Shown here in pieces: positions 58,805-64,000 of a stretch of DNA of 64,000 bases (its first letter is position 1; each line of letters starts with the position of its first letter). This DNA is from Parafannyhessea sp902761955 (GTDB lineage: Bacteria; Actinomycetota; Coriobacteriia; Coriobacteriales; Atopobiaceae): assembly GCA_902761955.1 (NCBI GenBank), contig CACWMM010000004.1, positions 1 to 64,000 of the forward strand, given 5' to 3'. The notes beneath the pieces were generated by a model. It searched no databases. It was not told the origin of the DNA and was given only the letters and a program-made list of their open reading frames with translations. The position numbers and the translations under genes were made by a program.

Positions 58805-59434
58805 CTAGCTCAGCGCGTCCGCCACGCGGCGGCGCAGCTCCGGCACCACGTCCTCCTCGAACCACGGGTTCTTCTTCATCCAGATCTGGTTTCGGGGCGA
58901 GGGGTGCACCAGCGGAAAGCGCTCCGGCAGGTAGGAGCGGTAGTCGCGCACGACGTCCGTCAGCTTTGCGGAGCTCTTCAGCCCCAGGTAGCGCCTTGTG
59001 GCGTACGAGCCAATCAGCACGGTCAGCCTCGCGTCCGGCATTAGCTCCAAGAGCTGCGGGTGCCACTTTTCCGCAAAGCCCTTGCGCGGAGGCAGGTCGC
59101 CGCTCTTGCCCTTGCCCGGAAAGAAGAAGTCCATCGGCATGATCGAAACCTGCGCAGGGTCGTAGAACGTCCGCGCGTCCATCCCCAGCCAGTCGCGCAG
59201 GCGCTCGCCGCTCTTGTCGTTCCACGGGATGCGCGTGTCCTGGGCCACCCTGCCCGGCGCCTGCCCAATGATCACGATGCGCGCGGTCGCGCTCGCGGTG
59301 TACAGCGGATCGATTCCCGCCTGCGTGTACGACTCGTTCTGCGGGTCCGCCTTGATCGCCTGGAATATCCGCTCGAACCTCGGGTCTTCCTCGCCCGACT
59401 CGCCCTGTGCCTGCCGCGCATCTTCCCGTTGCAT
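58805..59434 (-). CDS. Uracil-DNA-glycosylase-superfamily protein
   Basis: A 209-residue protein. IVIIGQAPGRVAQDTRIPWND near residue 52 matches the first motif of the UDG fold (GxAPG), followed by SGERLRDWLG. HPSPRN near 180 is the second motif (HPSP). This is the UDG-like branch with GQAPG, often annotated as family 4-like; base-excision activity on uracil is plausible but not certain. The start is uncertain: ATG 59434 or ATG 59461. It is convergent with the HAD gene. Confidence 0.75.
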   Translation of the reverse strand: MQREDARQAQGESGEEDPRFERIFQAIKADPQNESYTQAGIDPLYTASATARIVIIGQAPGRVAQDTRIPWNDKSGERLRDWLGMDARTFYDPAQVSIMPMDFFFPGKGKSGDLPPRKGFAEKWHPQLLELMPDARLTVLIGSYATRRYLGLKSSAKLTDVVRDYRSYLPERFPLVHPSPRNQIWMKKNPWFEEDVVPELRRRVADALS

Positions 59435-59733
59435 GTGCCGTCGCCCCGTCCTTCTCGCCATGTGCCCGGCGGGCTCGCCACAAGCCCGCGCCTCCTACGG
59501 ACACGTGCCCGCACCGCCCAGTGTAGGACGCCGCCGGCACCCATTCTGTTGCCGGCGCAACGCACCACAACCACGGGCGGCGCCAACCGTGCCGCACGCC
59601 CCGTCCACGGGCACCGCCGCGGGCGAGAAGTGCGCCGCCCACGGTTTAGGCCGCGCCATACGGGATAGAATCACCTCGACCACGAACATGGCGGCGCGCG
59701 GACGCCTGCGCGCCGGGGCGATGGAGGCGAGGC
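59435..59733. other. Divergent intergenic region, UDG-like gene to DUF389 gene
   Basis: No gene is visible. It is very GC-rich, with an inverted repeat GCCGGC at about 59531 and 59553 and two copies of the GCGAGAAG/CTTCTCGC octamer (59451 and 59623). No clear promoter was identified. Confidence 0.35.
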
Positions 59734-60906
59734 ATGGGCGAGGTCGAGTCGGGAGGGCCGGCGGCAAAACCGGTCGCCGCACATACGCCGCAGGCGGGCG
59801 ATTCCGGCGCGCGCCGGCGCCCCGCGCGGGAGGCGAACCCGCTTGCGTGGGCGCTGTCCAGCGTGTTCAACCTGCGGGCGGGGCGCGCCAGCTACCAAGA
59901 CATCCGCCGACGCTTCGTGAACGGCTCCAAGCTGAGCGGCACGCACCTCTGCATCCTCATCGTGGCGATGCTCATAGCTTCCATCGGCCTGAACACGGAC
60001 TCGACGGAGTGCATCGTGGGCGCCATGCTCATCTGTCCGCTCATGGGCTCCGTGCTCGCCATCTCGTACTCCGTGGCCACGGCGGACGTGCGCCTTCTGC
60101 GCGACGCGCTCGTGGGGCTCCTCATACAGGTCTGCATCTGCCTTGCCACGTCCACCCTGTACTTTGTGCTGTCGCCCCTGAACGGCGTCACGAACGAGCT
60201 GCTCGCGAACTCCAACCCCACGGTGTGGGACATCCTGGTGGCGCTCGCGGGCGGATTCGCGGGCGGGCTGGGCAACTCGCGCAGGCAGGAGCCGTCCACC
60301 CTCATCGCGGGCGTCGCCGTGGCGACGGCGCTCATGCCGCCGCTGTGCGCCGCGGGCTACGGCATCGCCGTGCGCGACCCGGCGCGCTTCGCGAGCGCCT
60401 TCTACGAGTTCGCGCTGAACGTGGTGTTCATAGCGCTGGCGGCAGAGATCGTCCTTCTCATCCTGCGCGTGCCGCTGCACCGCGAGGTGGGCCCGGACGG
60501 CGTGGTCACCCTGGAGGAGGAGGTTGCGGAGGAGCGGCTCTCGCGCCGCATGAAGCGCTTCATACTTGTGGCGACGGTCGTGTTCATGATTCCGTGCGTG
60601 CTCGCGACGGTCGGCATGGTGCGCCAGGCGACGGGCCCCGGCGGCTCGGGCGCGCAGAACGTGGACGAGTACCAGGTGGACCTCACGACGCGCGAGCTTT
60701 CCGCCGTGTGCCCGTCGCTTCTGGAATATCGCGTGGGGACGGAGTACGTGGGCGAGGCCGGGTCCGCGACGGCCAGGCGCCGCGTGGTCGCCACGGTGAG
60801 GACGAGCGCGCCGCTCGACGCCACTCAGAGGTCGCGCCTGCGCGCGCTCATACGCGTGCACGTGAAGAACCTGGACGGCGTCACGTTCGAGGTCGCCCGC
60901 GGATAG
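59734..60906 (+). CDS. DUF389-family membrane protein
   Basis: A 390-residue polytopic protein of the TIGR00271/DUF389 group, function unknown. Conserved parts are IASIGLNTDSTECIVGAMLICPLMGSVLAIS near residue 80 and GVAVATALMPPLCAAGYGIA near 190. About six helices are followed by a soluble C-terminal domain of 90 residues. An N-terminal tail of about 35 residues is unconserved. ATG 59734 has GGAGGCGAGG upstream. Confidence 0.8.
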   Translation: MGEVESGGPAAKPVAAHTPQAGDSGARRRPAREANPLAWALSSVFNLRAGRASYQDIRRRFVNGSKLSGTHLCILIVAMLIASIGLNTDSTECIVGAMLICPLMGSVLAISYSVATADVRLLRDALVGLLIQVCICLATSTLYFVLSPLNGVTNELLANSNPTVWDILVALAGGFAGGLGNSRRQEPSTLIAGVAVATALMPPLCAAGYGIAVRDPARFASAFYEFALNVVFIALAAEIVLLILRVPLHREVGPDGVVTLEEEVAEERLSRRMKRFILVATVVFMIPCVLATVGMVRQATGPGGSGAQNVDEYQVDLTTRELSAVCPSLLEYRVGTEYVGEAGSATARRRVVATVRTSAPLDATQRSRLRALIRVHVKNLDGVTFEVARG

Positions 60907-60930
60907 GTCGCGCGCCACCGCGGCGGGCCC

Positions 60931-60975
60931 GCGCTCTTCTCGCCCGCGCTCTTCTCGCCCGCGCTCTTCTCGCCC
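60931..60975. repeat. Three perfect tandem 15-bp repeats
   Basis: GCGCTCTTCTCGCCC repeats three times from 60931, between the convergent DUF389 and lysR genes, 5 bp short of the lysR stop. Each copy contains the CTTCTCGCC motif found beside several hairpins in this window. Confidence 0.85.
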
Positions 60976-60979
60976 GCGT

Positions 60980-61870
60980 CTACTGCATGAGGTCCGCGTT
61001 GTCCGGGTCCGTCAGGAACGACACGAACGTGCGCGCAACCGCCGTGAGGCCCGCCGGGTCCAGAGTGGCGATGCCGATGGTGCGCCAGCGCGCGGGCGAG
61101 AAGGGCCTGACCTCCACGTCGAAGGCGGAGTTTCTGAGGATGAGCTCCGGCATGACCGATACGCCGAAGCCGTGCTCCACCATGGCGAGGGCGGAGAAGT
61201 CGTCGTTCAGGGCGTAGCGCACGTTCAGCGGGCTCGGCGAATCCGCGAGCGCCGCGCGGATGTCCTGCTCAGACCCGCGCAGGGGCATGACGAGCTCCTC
61301 GCGGGCCACCTGGCCCACGCTCACGCGCTGGCGCGCGGCGAGCGGGTGGTCGCGCGGGAGGATGGCCATCATCTGGTCGCGGCGCAGCGCGTGGAAGCTC
61401 AGCTGGGGGCTCTTCGCGACGGACGTGAGGAAGCCCAGGTCCGCGCGGCCCTCCTGAATGCGCTCCGCGATGTCTTCGTAGCCGCCGGCGTAGATCTGGA
61501 ACTCCACCTGGGGGTAGCTCTTTTGGAAGCGCTCGATCATGCCGGGCAGCCACTGCGTGGAGACGGACGTGAACGTGCCGATGCGCAGCGTGCCGGCGAC
61601 GACGTGGTTCACCTCGTGTATGGCCTGCTCGAGCGCACGCTGCTGGTTGACGAGCGCCTGGATGCGCGGCAGCAGCAGACGGCCGTTCTCCGTGAGGGAG
61701 ACGCCGGCCTTGCCGCGCGTGAGCAGCGCGACGCCGCACTCCTGCTCCAGCGCGCGGATGGCGTGGCTCACGCCGGACTGCGTGTAGCTCAGGGACTCCG
61801 CCGCGCGCGTGATGTTGTCGAGCTCGACGACCCTCAGGAAGATCTGGTATCGGTCCGTGCCTGCAGTCAT
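60980..61870 (-). CDS. LysR-family regulator (divergent to the EamA gene)
   Basis: A 296-residue regulator. The winged helix reads FLRVVELDNITRAAESLSYTQSGVSHAIRALEQ, and the effector domain begins GTLRIGTFTSVSTQWLPGMIERF. ATG 61870 with GGAGGCACC upstream is preferred over longer frames. It most likely controls the divergent exporter through the inverted repeat in the shared region. Confidence 0.85.
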   Translation of the reverse strand: MTAGTDRYQIFLRVVELDNITRAAESLSYTQSGVSHAIRALEQECGVALLTRGKAGVSLTENGRLLLPRIQALVNQQRALEQAIHEVNHVVAGTLRIGTFTSVSTQWLPGMIERFQKSYPQVEFQIYAGGYEDIAERIQEGRADLGFLTSVAKSPQLSFHALRRDQMMAILPRDHPLAARQRVSVGQVAREELVMPLRGSEQDIRAALADSPSPLNVRYALNDDFSALAMVEHGFGVSVMPELILRNSAFDVEVRPFSPARWRTIGIATLDPAGLTAVARTFVSFLTDPDNADLMQ

Positions 61871-61956
61871 GGGTGCCTCCGATGCTATGCCTGATAGATG
61901 GGTGTGTTCTGCGCGAGGGCGCATGCTTTTCTCGCCCGGGGCGCGCCCGTTGTTAA

Positions 61957-61975
61957 CCAGTACACATTGTACTGG
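61957..61975. promoter_or_regulatory. LysR operator between lysR and the EamA gene
   Basis: A perfect 8-bp inverted repeat, CCAGTACA-CAT-TGTACTGG, with a further half-site AGTACA at 61981. The LysR T-N11-A pattern is met. It is 87 bp from the lysR start and about 98 bp from the EamA start. Confidence 0.65.
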
Positions 61976-62072
61976 ATGCAAGTACAAAGATGAAGTTAAC
62001 AAATGGCTGGGAGGCGCGTAAAAAGGTATGTGAAAGTATCACGCGAACACTTACGCGGAAACGGAGTGCGGC

Positions 62073-63071
62073 ATGGGCAACGCGAGCGGCGCAGGCATCG
62101 GCGCAGGCTGGACGCAGAGGCAGGCGGACCTCATGATCGCGGTCATCGCGTGCGCGTGGGGCAGCTCCTACCTCATGATGCAGGTGGGTCTCTCTTCCAT
62201 CCCGCCGTTTGGCATGGTTGCGCTGCGCTTTGGCATCGCCTTCGTCGCGGTCGCGATCATCTTCCGCAAGAGGCTTCGCGAGCTGACGACCTCCGTCGTG
62301 GCGCGCGGCGCCGTGCTCGGATTCCTGCTGTGCGTGTTCTTCGGGCTTCTGATGTACGGCCTGAAGACGACGCCCGCCTCGACCGCCGGCTTCCTTACCA
62401 GCGCGAAGGTCGTCTTCGTGCCGTTGATCGTCGCGGTGGCCACGCACAGGGCGCCCAGCCGCGCCACGCTCGCGGGCATCGGGATCTGCGTTGCGGGGCT
62501 CGCGCTGCTCACGCTGAGCGGGCCGGTGTCGCTTGGCGGCGGCGCAGGGCTGTGCCTGGCGGGCTCTGCCGTGTACGCGCTGCAAATCGTGGCGACGGAC
62601 ACGTTCTCGCGCTCCGACGACGCCCTGCTGCTGGGCATCTGCCAGCTGGGTTTCGCAGCCGTGTTCGGCGCGGCGTTCAACCTCGCGTTCGAGGGGCCGG
62701 TGCTTCCGCAGTCGCCCGCGGAGTGGGGCGCCGTGCTCGGGCTCGCCCTCGTGTGCAGCGCGTTTGGCTTCGCGATGCAGCCGGTGGCGCAGAGCCGCAC
62801 CACCGCCACCCACGCGGGGCTGCTCTTCTCGCTCGAGTCCGTGTCCTCCGCCGTGCTGTCGTTCGTCTTCCTGGGAGAGGTCATGGCGCCCCAGTGCTAC
62901 CTGGGCTGCGCGCTCATCCTCACGGCCGTGCTGCTGAGCTCTCTTGCGGACGGCAAGGCCGACGCCGCGGAAGGCGCGGCGGACGTGCCGGCGTTCTCTG
63001 CGTCCACGCACGGCGGCCTTGCGCGCGGCCTTGCGACGGCGCGGGTCCATGCGAAGCGCGCGCAGGGGTAG
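62073..63071 (+). CDS. EamA-family (DMT) exporter
   Basis: A 332-residue membrane protein with ten helices in two EamA repeats. IAVIACAWGSSYLMMQVGL starts the first repeat and GLCLAGSAVYALQIVATDTF the second; SLESVSSAVLSFVFLGEVM near the end is typical. The group exports amino acids or other metabolites. The C-terminal 40 residues are hydrophilic and unconserved. ATG 62073 follows GGAGTGCGGC. It is likely under control of the divergent LysR protein. Confidence 0.85.
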   Translation: MGNASGAGIGAGWTQRQADLMIAVIACAWGSSYLMMQVGLSSIPPFGMVALRFGIAFVAVAIIFRKRLRELTTSVVARGAVLGFLLCVFFGLLMYGLKTTPASTAGFLTSAKVVFVPLIVAVATHRAPSRATLAGIGICVAGLALLTLSGPVSLGGGAGLCLAGSAVYALQIVATDTFSRSDDALLLGICQLGFAAVFGAAFNLAFEGPVLPQSPAEWGAVLGLALVCSAFGFAMQPVAQSRTTATHAGLLFSLESVSSAVLSFVFLGEVMAPQCYLGCALILTAVLLSSLADGKADAAEGAADVPAFSASTHGGLARGLATARVHAKRAQG

Positions 63072-63142
63072 CGCGGCGCGTTCGTGTGACGCCGGCAGCT
63101 GCGTGACGCCGGCAGCCGCGTGACGCCGGCGATGCGTGGAAG

Positions 63143-63449
63143 CTGTCAGATTGTGGTGCCCCGCACCCTGGAATTGCCCGCTCCCGTCAGATAGTGGTAC
63201 CACTATCTGACGGGAGCTATTTTTGTCAGTTTGTGAGGCCGTCGCGGTATCACTTACTGACAGGAGGTGCTTCTGTCAGTTAGTGAGATTGTGTGGCGCA
63301 CCACTTTCTGACAGGAGATGCTCCTGTCAGTTAGTGAGCTGGCGATGGCACCACTTTCTGACAGAATGCGTCCTTATCGCACGCTCCTGTCAGTTTGTGG
63401 GGCCGCCGCGGTATCACTTGCTGACAGAAGCTGCTTTTGGCAGTTAGTG
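63143..63449. repeat. Array of hairpin-forming repeats upstream of the DUF262 gene
   Basis: The forward arm GTCAGTTAGTG (or TTTGTG) occurs at 63145, 63186, 63225, 63275, 63326, 63389 and 63439. The inverse arm CACTTTCTGAC (or close variants) ends at 63261, 63312, 63362 and 63425, and closes the unit of 63186 at 63211. Four units of 37-38 bp have the same arm spacing, and their starts are 50, 51 and 63 bp apart. The array stops 83 bp before the start codon. Each unit can form a cruciform or RNA hairpin; pairs also look like operator dyads. Confidence 0.85.
63180..63226 (+). terminator. Perfect 38-bp palindrome followed by a T-tract
   Basis: Positions 63180-63198 and 63199-63217 are exact inverse complements (arm core CCCGTCAGATAGTGGT), with TATTTTTG directly after. 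It is 109 bp beyond the EamA stop and looks like a terminator, yet its arms carry the same GTCAG..GTGG core as the array, so it may be the founding or most distal unit. Confidence 0.6.
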
Positions 63450-63531
63450 AGGCCGTAGGGGCGCCGCAGGCCGCCGGAGAGCGCGACCGCGCGCCGGGTC
63501 GCCGGGCGTGGCGGCAGGAGGGGAGCGCAGC

Positions 63532-64000
63532 ATGGACGCAGGCGTACGCAGGGTCATGGGGCTCATCAGCGAGATGAACGTCCGGTACGTGGTGCCGGTC
63601 TACCAGAGGCCGTACTCGTGGGGAGAGGAGCAGTGCCTCCAGCTGTGGGACGACATCCTGGCGTGCGGGCGCTCGCGCGAGCAGACGCACTTCACGGGCT
63701 CCATCGTCACCATGCAGGACGGCACCGCCTCGCCGCAGGGCGTCGCGGCGCTCGCCGTGATCGACGGCCAGCAGCGCATCACGACCATAGCGCTGCTGCT
63801 GGTGGCGCTCGCGCGCTACGCGGACGCCCACGGAAAGGAGCGCCTGCCCTTCTCGCGCCAGGAGATCCTGATGAGCGGCTACCTCACGAACCCGTTCCGC
63901 TCCGGAGACGACCACTACAAGCTCACGCTGTCCAAGGGCGACCGCGCGACGTTCAGGGCCGTGATCGACCACCTGGAGGACCCGTCGCGCCCCGCGCCGG
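63532..64000 (+). CDS. DUF262 (GmrS/ParB-like) protein, incomplete at the window edge
   Basis: The first 156 residues are visible. VRYVVPVYQRPYSWGEEQCLQLWDDI near residue 18 and AVIDGQQRITTIALLLVAL near 80 are the hallmark DUF262 motifs; DGQQR is the nucleotide-handling motif of GmrSD-type modification-dependent restriction enzymes and SspE/BrxU-like defence proteins. ATG 63532 has AGGAGGGGAGCG upstream. If a DUF1524 HNH domain follows beyond 64000, it would be a single-chain GmrSD enzyme. The long repeat array directly upstream is unusual. Confidence 0.85.
   Translation, partial: MDAGVRRVMGLISEMNVRYVVPVYQRPYSWGEEQCLQLWDDILACGRSREQTHFTGSIVTMQDGTASPQGVAALAVIDGQQRITTIALLLVALARYADAHGKERLPFSRQEILMSGYLTNPFRSGDDHYKLTLSKGDRATFRAVIDHLEDPSRPAP

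Overview
The window is high-GC, compactly coded bacterial chromosome. Gene content and style suggest an actinobacterium of the class Coriobacteriia, probably an Olsenella/Atopobium-type anaerobe. This is inferred from GC-rich codon use, a Tat-targeted dipeptide-binding lipoprotein, a bile-acid-type Fe-S flavoenzyme, a class Ia ribonucleotide reductase, an H2O-forming NADH oxidase, AAA-DUF4143 ATPases and a single embedded tRNA-Val. No rRNA or species marker is present, so the genus is not certain.

Layout. 0-7 kb: an IS21-like element end has cut azlC, followed by a dpp/opp peptide ABC operon whose binding-protein gene is broken while its permeases and ATPases are intact. 7-16 kb: a DUF559-type protein, a LUD protein, a macrodomain-HTH fusion beside a VWA protein, an iron alcohol dehydrogenase, a DUF1275 membrane protein, tatA, and a MarR regulator with paired operators ahead of degV. 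16-20 kb: a GT2/GT39 cell-envelope glycosylation pair and a PrsW protease. 20-23.4 kb: an accessory patch around tRNA-Val with a DUF4143 ATPase, a DUF2798 protein behind an attenuator-like leader, and a RelBE-type toxin-antitoxin pair. 23.4-29.3 kb: a GntR regulator divergent from ddaH plus an amino-acid transporter, then a UvrA-like ATPase under an SOS box. 29-42 kb: pRiA4b-ORF3 protein, dipeptidase, NADH oxidase, Dps, decaying Rpn-type genes, an OYE-type Fe-S flavoenzyme, an unusual KaiC-like/PEP-synthase-like fusion and an MFS exporter. 41.5-52.4 kb: a second DUF4143 ATPase, nrdAB, a 3-hydroxyacyl-CoA dehydrogenase, an MFS exporter, hxlR/trxA, and lysR/yeiH. 52.4-64 kb: an XRE-regulator remnant, an ECF sigma/DUF4179 pair, a frameshifted pentapeptide-repeat gene, glgA with a long Ala/Lys/Pro-rich N-terminus, HAD, UDG-like and DUF389 genes, a LysR/EamA pair, and the start of a DUF262 (GmrS-like) gene.

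The most striking signal is regulatory rather than coding. Three accessory genes of defence-like families are each preceded by a private, regularly phased repeat array: six direct copies at exactly 23 bp, three palindromic copies at exactly 32 bp, and a set of hairpin units spaced about 50 bp. The arrays are unrelated in sequence but alike in position and layout. A second notable signal is an inverted repeat, TGCTA-N9-TAGCA, shared by the NADH oxidase and ribonucleotide reductase promoters, which hints at a common oxygen or redox regulator.
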